The notes under the pieces are model-generated. The model was given only the letters and a program-made list of their open reading frames with translations, had not been told where the DNA came from and ran no database searches. A program made the translations under genes and the position numbers. DNA of 64,000 nt from Maricaulis sp034670125 (lineage in GTDB: Bacteria; Pseudomonadota; Alphaproteobacteria; Caulobacterales; Maricaulaceae), in contig NZ_JAXMOC010000002.1 of the NCBI RefSeq assembly GCF_034670125.1, positions 496,001-560,000 of the forward strand, in the 5' to 3' direction. Numbering within the stretch: position 1 is the first letter of the stretch; the number at the start of each line of letters is the position of its first letter. Shown here one piece after another: positions 25,755 through 33,996 of this stretch.

Positions 25755-26150
25755 TCAATCGCCGCGGAAAACCAGGCCCTTGACCATCGACAGGATGATG
25801 ATCGCCAGAAAATAGCCGATCGCCAGCGCGCCGAGATAGAGAAGATAGGGTGTCTGGGTGAATTGCTGGCCGAAGGCCGCAATATCGAAGTCCCCGGCAC
25901 CGCCACCGCGCACCATCGGCATGACCACATCAACAATGACGTGGATGATCACACCGACAACGGTGAAAATCAGGATTGCGCCGAATTCGCGCATCAGGAG
26001 CGCCAGCACGAGCGCGATCACGCCCAGCTGAATTCCCAATGGCATCCAGTTCACTGCCGCGACACCGTCGCCGGCATGGGCCACCAGGCCCGGCATGAAG
26101 AAATCAATAGCGGGCTGGATATAGCCCATGATCTGATCGAGAAATTCCAT
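25755..26150 (-). CDS. Three-TM membrane protein of unknown function (A)
   Basis: 131 residues with three hydrophobic helices: WMPLGIQLGVIALVLALLM, FGAILIFTVVGVIIHVIVDVVMPMV, and LLYLGALAIGYFLAIIILSMV. A Gly-rich acidic loop (VRGGGAGDFDIAAFGQQF) links helices two and three. No family is recognised. The next gene (26272-26592) has the same helix layout and similar phrases (FTVVGVIIHVIVDVVMPMV vs FVAAGAVIAHIILERLAPVI; GALAIGYFLAIIIL vs GVLFVGYLVVIGIL), so the two look like diverged paralogues. Confidence 0.7.
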   Translation of the reverse strand: MEFLDQIMGYIQPAIDFFMPGLVAHAGDGVAAVNWMPLGIQLGVIALVLALLMREFGAILIFTVVGVIIHVIVDVVMPMVRGGGAGDFDIAAFGQQFTQTPYLLYLGALAIGYFLAIIILSMVKGLVFRGD

Positions 26151-26271
26151 TACGCGGTCCCCTTCCGCCTACAAACGCCGCGCTCACCTTACCCCAAGAC
26201 GAGTGCGCAGCGTTAACGTTCTAGTGAAAAATTTGTCTTGGAAAGCGGGTTCTCCTGAGAGGCGAGTTTTA

Positions 26272-26592
26272 TCAGCTTTTCATGACAACCCGTTTGATCG
26301 CGAAAAGAATTCCGATCACCACGAGATAGCCAACAAAAAGTACTCCGGCCTCGCGCCAGAAATGTGCTTCCAGAAGTGGTGGCAGGTGAAAGCCCCCGAC
26401 CTCTGCAATCACCGGCGCCAGACGCTCCAGGATGATATGTGCGATGACGGCGCCCGCGGCCACGAACAACAGTCGCGACCACTTGGACAGGATGAGCGCC
26501 GACAGGACTGCGAGCAGCAATCCCAGCACCGCATTGACCTCGGCAAAACCCTCACGGGCAAGGCTCAGCCCCTGTTCCATAAACTCCGGCAT
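26272..26592 (-). CDS. Three-TM membrane protein of unknown function (B)
   Basis: 106 residues from MPEFMEQGLSLAREGFAEVNAV. Helices VLGLLLAVLSALILSKW, LLFVAAGAVIAHIILERLAPVI and AGVLFVGYLVVIGILFAIK. It appears to be a diverged copy of the protein at 25755-26150 and is upstream of it on the same strand, with a 121-base gap. The short start is chosen over one at 26637, which would overlap a TTAA-rich probable promoter. Function unknown. Confidence 0.7.
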   Translation of the reverse strand: MPEFMEQGLSLAREGFAEVNAVLGLLLAVLSALILSKWSRLLFVAAGAVIAHIILERLAPVIAEVGGFHLPPLLEAHFWREAGVLFVGYLVVIGILFAIKRVVMKS

Positions 26593-26636
26593 ACGCACCC
26601 CTCCCCGCAAGAAAACGCGGGTTGATGCCAGGAGCA

Positions 26637-26650
26637 TTAACCGGAATTAA
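26637..26650. promoter_or_regulatory. TTAA-N6-TTAA box, CtrA-like
   Basis: TTAACCGGAATTAA lies 45 bases upstream of the leftward gene at 26272-26592. CtrA of Caulobacter binds TTAA-N7-TTAA; the spacer here is six, so the match is imperfect. It could mark cell-cycle control of the three-TM pair. Confidence 0.3.
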
Positions 26651-26702
26651 CCCTTTGTCACCCCGGGCGGTAGATGAGTTTTACGGTGCCACAGCTTAGG
26701 TC

Positions 26703-27359
26703 TTATGGCGCCACTGCCTGCTCGTCCTGGATCTCGATCATCACTTCATTGCGACGGAACGGGGTTGGCACCCAGGGTGGGTCATACCGCGCATAGATCG
26801 GCGCCCCGATCATGACCTGACCCGTGTCGGACAGGTAAGCCGAGAGTTCCTCGGCCTTTGCCGCGAAGCGGGCATCAGAGGCCCCTCCGGAAAAGCGAAT
26901 CACAGCAAGCCGCCGAGCCGGGACCTCCACAAGGGCGACACGCGGATCATCCGGGATGGGCAGAGTGTCCATGGTCCAGCGCGTGGGCATGATGAAGGAC
27001 ACCTGCCAAACACCATCGCCACTGCCCGACTGGGTGACCGGCGTGGTCATGGCGATTTCCTGGGATCGCGCCTGGGTGACCGGCGTGGTCATCGCAATCT
27101 CTTCCGCCCCGTCGCCATCGCGAGCGGTGTTGCCGCCGAAAATATATCCGGCGAGCGGCCGGAAGCCGGAGTTTCCGGCCCGGGCCATGGAGCCATCCAC
27201 TTCAACCGTGGCTGAAATCTGCGGCGCATAATCGCGAAACTCGATCGCCCCGTCGCGAAACACGACCGCGTGTGGCGGCTCGTCGGCGGCATCGGCCGGA
27301 GCCGGCAGGGCGGCGAACAGGCCGATGGTAACGGGAATGAGTAGCGAACGGATGTCCAT
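26703..27359 (-). CDS. Exported SOUL-family heme-binding protein
   Basis: 218 residues with signal peptide MDIRSLLIPVTIGLFAALPAPADA. The SOUL domain is clear: AVVFRDGAIEFRDYAPQISATVEV, FRPLAGYIFGGN, IAMTTPVTQ, WQVSFIMPTRWTMDTLPIPDDPRVALVEVPARRLAVIRFSG, and IYARYDPPWVPTPFRRNEVMIEI. The IAMTTPVTQ motif occurs twice, 14 residues apart, reflecting a local duplication also visible in the DNA. Bacterial SOUL proteins bind heme or porphyrins in vitro; a physiological role is not established. AAGGAG upstream supports the start. Confidence 0.92.
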   Translation of the reverse strand: MDIRSLLIPVTIGLFAALPAPADAADEPPHAVVFRDGAIEFRDYAPQISATVEVDGSMARAGNSGFRPLAGYIFGGNTARDGDGAEEIAMTTPVTQARSQEIAMTTPVTQSGSGDGVWQVSFIMPTRWTMDTLPIPDDPRVALVEVPARRLAVIRFSGGASDARFAAKAEELSAYLSDTGQVMIGAPIYARYDPPWVPTPFRRNEVMIEIQDEQAVAP

Positions 27360-27418
27360 GGTGTGTCTCCTTGTAGAGACTCCTACGTCAGCCCACCCGG
27401 TCCGGATCTGTCCCGTCC

Positions 27419-29026
27419 CTACATCCTGAAAATACCGAACTTGGATTTCTCGATTGGCGCGTTCAGAGCCGCCGAAAGTGACAGACCCAAAACCCGACGT
27501 GTGTCTTCCGGCGCGATGATGCCGTCATCCCACATGCGGGCGGTCGAGAAATAGGGATTGCCCTCGGCCTCGTAGGCCTCGCGCACCGGTGCCTTGAAGG
27601 CCGCCTCGTCTTCCAGCGACCAGTCCTCGCCGCGCGCTTCCATGCCGTCACGCTTGACTGTGGCCAGTACGGCCGCGGCCTGTTCGCCGCCCATGACGGA
27701 GATGCGGGCATTGGGCCACATGAACAGGAAGCGCGGGGAATAGGCACGGCCACACATGCCGTAATTGCCGGCACCATAGGAACCGCCAATGATCACCGTG
27801 AATTTCGGCCCGCGATAGGTTGAAACGGCAGTGACCAGCTTGGCGCCGTCCTTGGCGATACCGCCCGCCTCGTATTTCGAGCCGACCATGAAGCCGGTGA
27901 TATTTTGCAGGAAGACCAGCGGAATCCCGCGCTGGGCGCAGAGCTGGATGAAATGGGCGCCCTTCTGGGCACTTTCGGAAAACAGGATGCCGTTATTGGC
28001 GATGATGCCGACCGGCATGCCGTAAAGCCGGGCAAAACCGGTCACCAGCGTCTCGCCATAGAGCTTCTTGAACTCGTCAAACTCGGACCCGTCAACCAGT
28101 CGGGCAATGACTTCGCGGACATCATAGGGCGCGCGGATGTCGGCCGGGATCACCCCGCCCAGCTCGGCCGGGTCATGGGCCGGCTCGCGCGGCTCGGTGA
28201 TGTCGAGATCGGTCTGCTTGACCGTATTGAGGGTGCCAACGATGCGGCGCGCCGTGTACAGGGCGTGTTCGTCATTGGCGGCGTAATGATCGGCGACCCC
28301 GGAGGTGCGCGCATGGACGTCGGCGCCGCCCAGATCCTCGGCCGAAATCACTTCACCCGTCGCGGCCTTCACCAGCGGCGGCCCGGCCAGGAAAATCGTG
28401 CCCTGCTTGCGCACAATCACGGTCTCGTCGGACATCGCCGGGACATAGGCCCCGCCCGCCGTGCACGACCCCATCACCACCGCGACCTGGGGAATGCCCT
28501 CGGCCGACATGTTGGCCTGATTGTAGAAGATGCGGCCAAAATGGTCGCGATCCGGAAAAACTTCCGCCTGGTGCGGCAGGTTGGCGCCGCCGCTATCGAC
28601 CAGATAGACGCAAGGCAGGCGGTTCTGCATGGCGATTTCCTGGGCCCGCAGATGCTTCTTCACCGTCATTGGATAGTAGGCGCCGCCCTTGATGGTCGGG
28701 TCATTGCAGACCACCATCACTTCGCGGCCGGACACCCGTCCGATACCGGCGATCATGCCGGCGCCGTGGACATTGCCCTCATACATGCCATTGGCCGCCA
28801 GGGCCCCGATCTCGAGGAAGGGCGAACCGGGATCGAGCAGGCGCTCAACGCGGTCGCGGGGCAGAAGCTTGCCGCGGGACAGGTGTTTTTCACGGGACCG
28901 CTCGGATCCGCCCACCGCGGCCGCGGCGGTTCGCAGCTGCAGGTCGTCCACCAGTGCATCCATCGCGGCGGCGTTTTCACGGAAGGTCGCGGATGAGGTG
29001 TCGAGCGCGGAAACGATCTTGGTCAT
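27419..29026 (-). CDS. mccB: Methylcrotonyl-CoA carboxylase, carboxyltransferase (beta) subunit
   Basis: 535 residues, the normal MccB length. Signatures: REKHLSRGKLLPRDRVERLLDPGSPFLEIGALAANGMYEG, VYLVDSGGANLPHQAEVFPDRDHFGRIFYNQA, MGSCTAGGAYVPAMSDETVIV, GNNGILFSES-type IIANNGILFSESAQKGAHFIQLC, GSYGAGNYGMCGRAYSPRFLFMWPNARISVMGGEQAA. It transfers carboxyl from biotin on MccA to 3-methylcrotonyl-CoA. It is separated from mccA by five genes but on the same strand. Divergent from the DUF5694 gene; the gap of 130 bases should hold the promoter. Confidence 0.93.
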   Translation of the reverse strand: MTKIVSALDTSSATFRENAAAMDALVDDLQLRTAAAAVGGSERSREKHLSRGKLLPRDRVERLLDPGSPFLEIGALAANGMYEGNVHGAGMIAGIGRVSGREVMVVCNDPTIKGGAYYPMTVKKHLRAQEIAMQNRLPCVYLVDSGGANLPHQAEVFPDRDHFGRIFYNQANMSAEGIPQVAVVMGSCTAGGAYVPAMSDETVIVRKQGTIFLAGPPLVKAATGEVISAEDLGGADVHARTSGVADHYAANDEHALYTARRIVGTLNTVKQTDLDITEPREPAHDPAELGGVIPADIRAPYDVREVIARLVDGSEFDEFKKLYGETLVTGFARLYGMPVGIIANNGILFSESAQKGAHFIQLCAQRGIPLVFLQNITGFMVGSKYEAGGIAKDGAKLVTAVSTYRGPKFTVIIGGSYGAGNYGMCGRAYSPRFLFMWPNARISVMGGEQAAAVLATVKRDGMEARGEDWSLEDEAAFKAPVREAYEAEGNPYFSTARMWDDGIIAPEDTRRVLGLSLSAALNAPIEKSKFGIFRM

Positions 29027-29156
29027 GGAGGCCCCGAAAGCAGCAATCGTTCTGGGTGATTAACCCGCGCATGGCGGTGAAGGCAAACAATCATGCATCC
29101 GATCAGCCCGGTCGGCGCATCTTGGTTCCGACATCGCCAGAACCGGGGAGAAATTC

Positions 29157-29990
29157 ATGCGTGCCTTTCTTTGCAGCCTCATCACGGCCCTCACCATCGT
29201 GCCGGCCACATTCGCCCAGGAGGCCGAGCGCGTTGCGAACGGCCAGGTGATGGTGCTCGGCAGCTTCCATTTCACCGGCGGCGGTCAGGACATGATCAAT
29301 CCGGAGGTCGATGATTTCCTCGCGCCGCATCGCCAGGCCGAGATCGCGGACGTGCTGGACCGACTGGAATCCTTTGCCCCGACCCGGATCGCGGTCGAGC
29401 TTCTTCCCGCCCATGAGGCCCGGTTCAATGAGCGCTATTCGCAATACCGGGCCGGGGAAATCGAGCTGGGGGTCAATGAGCGCCAGCAGATCGGCATGCG
29501 GCTGGCCGCGAGGCTCGGACATGACCGGCTGTATGCGGTCGATCATCCCGGCGGGATGGATTTCGAAGCGATGATGGGCGCAGCCGATGAGGCCGGACAG
29601 GACCGGCTGATGGCGGTCTGGCAGACCTATATTGCTGGCGTCCAGGCCCATATCGCAGCGACATCCGCGTCAGACCGGTCCGTGCTTGCGCGGATGATCA
29701 GCGAAAACGCCCAGCCGACCCGCGACATGCACGACCTTTATTTGCTGCTGGCCCAGATGGGCAGCGTCGACAACCCGGCCGGTGCCCGCGAAATGACCAA
29801 TTGGTGGGGCCGAAATATCCATATCTTTGCCAATATTGCCCGTCTGGCGGAATCCGGCGAGCGGGTGCTCGTGATATACGGCTCCGGCCACAAGGCCTTG
29901 CTCGATGAGTTCGTCGGGGGCGCCCCGAATATCGAATGGGTCGACGCGCTGGACTATCTCGGAGAGACCGGCGGGGCGATCACGGACTGA
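29157..29990 (+). CDS. Exported DUF5694-type protein (TraB/EreA-like fold)
   Basis: 277 residues with signal peptide MRAFLCSLITALTIVPATFA. The mature part begins QVMVLGSFHFTGGGQDMINPEVDDFLAPHRQAEIADVLDRLESFAPTRIAVELLP, with the GxxHF and AVE-type segments of the DUF5694/TraB-like family, and ends in RVLVIYGSGHKALLDEF, the G-x-G-H motif of that fold. Family members are putative metal-dependent hydrolases without known substrates. GGGGAG precedes the start. No operon partner is visible. Confidence 0.82.
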   Translation: MRAFLCSLITALTIVPATFAQEAERVANGQVMVLGSFHFTGGGQDMINPEVDDFLAPHRQAEIADVLDRLESFAPTRIAVELLPAHEARFNERYSQYRAGEIELGVNERQQIGMRLAARLGHDRLYAVDHPGGMDFEAMMGAADEAGQDRLMAVWQTYIAGVQAHIAATSASDRSVLARMISENAQPTRDMHDLYLLLAQMGSVDNPAGAREMTNWWGRNIHIFANIARLAESGERVLVIYGSGHKALLDEFVGGAPNIEWVDALDYLGETGGAITD

Positions 29991-30179
29991 CCCGACACCT
30001 CCGGCAGTCGGCTTGGCACGCAGCGTCCCGTGTCGTATGGTTTCATGGTCGAACCGGGTGTCTGGATTCTTAATGAGTCCGGCATTTCGTTAAGACATGA
30101 TTCAGTCCTCCCTCGCAGGCTGATAGGGAATGTAGCCGGATTGCGTTAGACTTGGTCCGGTCTCTTTTCGGAGGTGTTT

Positions 30180-30824
30180 ATGCGCGTACAAGTACTTGTT
30201 ACCGCCGCACTTTTTGCGAGCACCGCGGCGCAGTCACATGCCCAGACCGTGTCTGATTCGTCCGCCTGGCTTGAAGGCGTGACCGAAATCGAGCACTCCA
30301 GCGATGCCGCATGGCTGCGTTGGCGGGTTAACACCTCGAGCGCCGCCTCGGTGCCGATCCTGCTCACCGGCGAGCGGGATGATGTCTCGGAAATCTCCGC
30401 GGTTTCCGGCCAGGTGGACATTCACCCGTTCGGTGATGAGTTCTTCCTGTCGGCCGGCACCATCTCGCCACGCGGCGATCGCGCTATCCCGGCCTGGATG
30501 CGACAGCCCGACAGCCCGGCCTCGATGGCCTTTCCCCACGCCGAATTGTCGGAGGAGCTGTCCCGCTCGAATATCGACGCGCTGACACGCTATTTCGGCG
30601 CCGGCATCACGGTCCGCACCATCGACGCCTGGAGTGTCACAATGGAGGGCGGCGCCTACTTCCAGGATACCAGCGAAGACCAGATGATCCTGTTCGATCC
30701 GGAAACCGGCGAGCACATGCCGCTTCTGGAAGACCTCGACCGCATGGATGCCGAGGCTATCGGCGAATCACAATCCCGTTCGGTCCGCCCTGTCGCCCAT
30801 CTCGTGCTGCGACGGCGTTTCTGA
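30180..30824 (+). CDS. Exported protein of unknown function
   Basis: 214 residues from MRVQVLVTAALFASTAAQSHA (signal peptide), with CGGAGG seven bases upstream. The mature part is rich in beta-type segments and ends with SVRPVAHLVLRRRF; a terminal Phe after basic residues is seen in some outer-membrane-associated proteins, but no barrel is evident. No family is recognised. A GTTAGACT box about 30 bases before the start resembles the -10 element seen upstream of several other genes here. Confidence 0.65.
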   Translation: MRVQVLVTAALFASTAAQSHAQTVSDSSAWLEGVTEIEHSSDAAWLRWRVNTSSAASVPILLTGERDDVSEISAVSGQVDIHPFGDEFFLSAGTISPRGDRAIPAWMRQPDSPASMAFPHAELSEELSRSNIDALTRYFGAGITVRTIDAWSVTMEGGAYFQDTSEDQMILFDPETGEHMPLLEDLDRMDAEAIGESQSRSVRPVAHLVLRRRF

Positions 30825-30936
30825 TCGCTGGCAACGCCCGGATGGCCTGGACGGGATGGCGCTGACGGTCTGTCCCCCTTCATAAGCATCCGACACAGCC
30901 CTAGACTGCCAGACGATTCATCGTGCTGGCGGACCC

Positions 30937-32691
30937 ATGCCCCTCAACCTTTCCTTCCTGCCTTTCCTCAACCGGGTTGAAAAATCCGTGCTCGACGCGG
31001 TCGAGCACGAGGTGGAATGGTTCTGCCTGCCGGCCGGTCAGATGCTGTTTCGCGAAGGTGACGATGCCGACGCCATCTACCTGGTGCGCTCGGGTGCCCT
31101 CGCCGCCTTCCGCAATGGTGCGCTCGGGCGGCCCGACCTGATCGGCTATATCCGCACCGGTGAACCGGTCGGCGAAATGTCGATGCTCGACGAAACCCCG
31201 CATTCGGCCAGCGTCTATGCCTTGCGTGACAGCGAACTGGTGCGCCTGCCCAAGGCCAGTTTCGAGCGTCTGACCAACAAGCATGCCAGCCTGATGCGGG
31301 AATTGTCGCGCATGATGCTGGCGCGTTTGCGGGGACCCCGTCGCGCGTCCGGATCCGAACCCAAGGTGTTCGCGCTCATCAGCACCTCGCCGACGATTGA
31401 TCTGGACTACCGGTCCAAGGAGATCGCCTCGACCCTGTCCGGCATGGGTGTCCGCTGCGGCATCGCCGACGAGACCTGTGCGGACTGGTCCGGTCAGAAA
31501 CTGGACGCGATGGAAGCGGAACACGACATCGTCCTGCTGACCGCACGTTTCTCGAATCCGGCCTGGGCCCGTCGGGCCATGGGCCGGGCCGACCGGATGT
31601 GGCTGTTTGCCCGCGCCGACGCCCGCCCCTCAACCCCGCTCCTGCCCGACGACCCGTCACCGGCGATGAAGCTCAAATTGCTGGACGTGGTGTTGCTGCA
31701 CCCGGGCGGCGTCCTGGCGGCATCACGGCCGCAAGACTGGGCCAACGCCGCCGACGCGTCCCGCGTATTCCATTGGCGCCAGGATCATCATGTTGCCGAT
31801 ACCGCCCGGCTGGCCCGTACCCTGGCCGGCCGCTCGGTCGGACTTGTTGTGTCCGGCGGCGGCGCCCGGGCCTATGCCCACATGGGCGCCATCCGGGCCC
31901 TGCGCGAAGCGGGCATGCCGTTCGATTTTGTCGGCGGTGCGTCAATGGGTGCGATTATCGCGGCCGGTATTGCGCTGGACTGGTCCGATGACGAGCTTGA
32001 GCGGCGCATCCGCAAGGCATTCGTCGACTCCAACCCGCTCGATGACTGGACCCTGCCGGTGGTGTCGCTGGCCAAGGGCGAGAAGGTCGACGCACGGCTC
32101 AAGGAACATTTCGGCGAGGTCGAGATTGCGGAAATGGTCCGCCCCTTTTTCTGCCTGTCCTCAAACCTGGCGAGCGGCCGCCCCCAGGTACATCGCACCG
32201 GACTGCTGCGCCACGCGCTGCGCGCCTCGATCGCCATTCCGGGCCTGTTGCCGCCTGTCGTGGTACACGGACAGATCCTGGTCGATGGCGCGGTTTTCTC
32301 GAATTTCCCGGCTCGCGAAATGCGGGCCTTCCATCGCGGTCCGGTGGTCGGTGTTGACGTGACGCGCGCCCAGGGCCTCAACCCCGAAGACTTCGAGAAC
32401 CCGCCGGGCTTTATCGAGTGGGTCCGCAAGAACGGCCTGAAATCCCCCCCGCCCATCGCCTCGCTTTTGATGCGGGCGGCAACAATCGGGGTCGCCGACC
32501 ATCGCGACCTCGGCCGGGAGGCGGCGGATTTGCTCATCCTGCCGGAAACCTCCGTCGATATCCGCTCCTGGGACCGGTTCGAGGAAGTTCGCGATGCCGG
32601 CTATGACGCTGCCCAGGGCATGCTGGCCGGCATAGGTGACGAAATGCGGGTGACGCTGGGTCTCAAGGCGGCGCCTCAAAACGGCGGATAG
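30937..32691 (+). CDS. Cyclic nucleotide-binding patatin-like phospholipase (NTE-type)
   Basis: 584 residues. Residues ~10-130 form a cNMP-binding domain (FCLPAGQMLFREGDDADAIYLVRSGALAAF; GEPVGEMSMLDETPHSASVYA). A linker (~140-295) resembles the P-loop-like segment of neuropathy target esterase relatives. The patatin domain starts at ~301 with VVSGGGARAYAHMGAIRAL (oxyanion loop), catalytic Ser336 in GGASMGAII, and Asp450 in LVDGAVFSNFP. It probably hydrolyses lysophospholipids at the membrane under nucleotide control. A CCTAGACT -10-like box is at 30899. The 3' end overlaps the convergent LprI-like gene by 16 bases. Confidence 0.93.
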   Translation: MPLNLSFLPFLNRVEKSVLDAVEHEVEWFCLPAGQMLFREGDDADAIYLVRSGALAAFRNGALGRPDLIGYIRTGEPVGEMSMLDETPHSASVYALRDSELVRLPKASFERLTNKHASLMRELSRMMLARLRGPRRASGSEPKVFALISTSPTIDLDYRSKEIASTLSGMGVRCGIADETCADWSGQKLDAMEAEHDIVLLTARFSNPAWARRAMGRADRMWLFARADARPSTPLLPDDPSPAMKLKLLDVVLLHPGGVLAASRPQDWANAADASRVFHWRQDHHVADTARLARTLAGRSVGLVVSGGGARAYAHMGAIRALREAGMPFDFVGGASMGAIIAAGIALDWSDDELERRIRKAFVDSNPLDDWTLPVVSLAKGEKVDARLKEHFGEVEIAEMVRPFFCLSSNLASGRPQVHRTGLLRHALRASIAIPGLLPPVVVHGQILVDGAVFSNFPAREMRAFHRGPVVGVDVTRAQGLNPEDFENPPGFIEWVRKNGLKSPPPIASLLMRAATIGVADHRDLGREAADLLILPETSVDIRSWDRFEEVRDAGYDAAQGMLAGIGDEMRVTLGLKAAPQNGG

Positions 32692-33176
32692 TCGGCGTCC
32701 CAATGCATCAGTTCGATCGCCCGCTCGGCGGTTTTTCGACTCAGGCAGCTCGCTTGTTCCACCCGCTCGAGCGTGCCGCCCGCGTAAAGGCTGGCGAGGA
32801 ACAGGCAGTCCTGGTCACGATGGGCGATCCAGCTTCTCTGAGCCTCGCGCAAGGTGACAACCGCTTCGCCGGCCAGGCTTTCCCGCAGCGCGAGATAGCT
32901 CTCATTCAGCCAGCGGTCCCAAGCCTCGAACTCTTCGCCGCGGCAGGTCAGCATCCCGGTCGTGGTCTCGCCATCCGCCGCCAGCTGTTCGCATGCCTGG
33001 CTGAACTCGCCAATGCACACTGCCCGGTCCGTCGCCGCCGGATGGCGGTACAGGCAGGCGTCGATCGTATCATAGGCCGACAGCCGGTCCATCCCGCCGG
33101 GCTGGGGCTCGGCCGGGGCAGAGCCGCACCCGGCGACCATCAGACCAACAATCAGTGCACACAAATATCGTCTCAT
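32676..33176 (-). CDS. LprI-like (DUF1311) lipoprotein
   Basis: 166 residues; MRRYLCALIVGLMVAGC gives a lipobox (VAGC, Cys17). The mature part has a DUF1311 pattern: CLYRHPAATDRAVCIGEFSQAC, LTCRGEEFEAWDRWLNESYLALRESL, LREAQRSWIAHRDQDCLFLASLYAGGTLERVEQASCLSRKTAERAIEL, with conserved cysteines that should pair. LprI family members inhibit lysozyme in mycobacteria; elsewhere the role is unknown. Two DUF1311-like halves seem to be present. Confidence 0.82.
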   Translation of the reverse strand: MRRYLCALIVGLMVAGCGSAPAEPQPGGMDRLSAYDTIDACLYRHPAATDRAVCIGEFSQACEQLAADGETTTGMLTCRGEEFEAWDRWLNESYLALRESLAGEAVVTLREAQRSWIAHRDQDCLFLASLYAGGTLERVEQASCLSRKTAERAIELMHWDADYPPF

Positions 33177-33231
33177 GCGGGTCTCCCTGTGCGGTGACGC
33201 TATCAGGCCACCTTGCCGTCGTCAGCCTTAC

Positions 33232-33936
33232 TTACCGGTATTCCGGATTGGGGTGATCAAACCGCGCACCATCATCCCAGGCCGTGCGTGAATTGCCCTC
33301 GGACGGCAAGCCGCCCGCCCGCTTCAACATTGCCGCCATGTGCATCAGATTCCAGCTCATGAATGTGGTGTTGCGCTGGGTGAAATCATTTTGCGGCCCG
33401 CCGGAGTTCTCGTCCAGATAGGATGGCCCCGGACCCGCCTCGCCAATCCAGCCGGCATCCGCCTGGGGCGGGATGGTGTAGCCAACATGCTGGAGCGCAT
33501 AGAGCACGCTCATGGCGACATGCTTGATTCCGTCTTCATTACCGGTCACCAGGCACCCGCCCACCTTGCCATAGGTGGCATACTGCCCGCTCCCATTCAG
33601 ATCACCGGACTGGGCGTAGAGCCGCTCGATGAGAATTCGCGCGACAGAACTTTCCTCGCCCAGCCAGATCGGCGTGCCGATTACCAGGATATCCGCCGCC
33701 TCGATACGCTGCCAGACGGACGGCCATTCATCGCTTGGCCAGCCATGCTTGGTCATGTCGGGATAGACGCCGAAGGCAATATCGTGATCGACCAGGCGGA
33801 CGAGCTCGGTGCTGACACCCTGCCGGTCCATGATGGCCCTCGACACGCCCATGAGCCCCTCGGTGTTCGAGGTCTCGGGTGAGCGTTTGAGCGTGCAGTT
33901 GACGAAAACGGCTTTGAGATCGGAATAGTCGGCCAT
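33232..33936 (-). CDS. Flavodoxin-family NAD(P)H-dependent oxidoreductase
   Basis: 234 residues. FMN-reductase-type flavodoxin fold: LKAVFVNCTLKRSPETSNTEGLM (phosphate loop), then LVDHDIAFGVYPDM, DILVIGTPIWLGEESSVARILIERL (isoalloxazine loop), and GKVGGCLVTGNEDGIKHVAMSVLYALQHVGYTIP. It would reduce FMN, quinones or similar acceptors. The ATG follows a strong terminator hairpin by only a few bases, and the only Shine-Dalgarno sequence (GGAG, eight bases upstream) lies in that hairpin's 3' arm. Confidence 0.88.
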   Translation of the reverse strand: MADYSDLKAVFVNCTLKRSPETSNTEGLMGVSRAIMDRQGVSTELVRLVDHDIAFGVYPDMTKHGWPSDEWPSVWQRIEAADILVIGTPIWLGEESSVARILIERLYAQSGDLNGSGQYATYGKVGGCLVTGNEDGIKHVAMSVLYALQHVGYTIPPQADAGWIGEAGPGPSYLDENSGGPQNDFTQRNTTFMSWNLMHMAAMLKRAGGLPSEGNSRTAWDDGARFDHPNPEYR

Positions 33937-33937
33937 G

Positions 33938-33970
33938 AAAAAGGCTCCGGGCGGCTATGGCCCGGAGCCT
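33938..33970 (-). terminator. Intrinsic terminator of ivd overlapping the next gene's ribosome-binding site
   Basis: A perfect 11-bp stem (AGGCTCCGGGC / GCCCGGAGCCT, loop of seven) followed on the minus strand by a T-run ending one base before the ATG of the flavodoxin gene. It should stop transcription from the isovaleryl-CoA dehydrogenase gene. The GGAG in the 3' arm is the only Shine-Dalgarno candidate for the downstream gene. Confidence 0.85.
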
Positions 33971-33996
33971 ATCACGCCTGCCTCGCCCGTGCAGGA

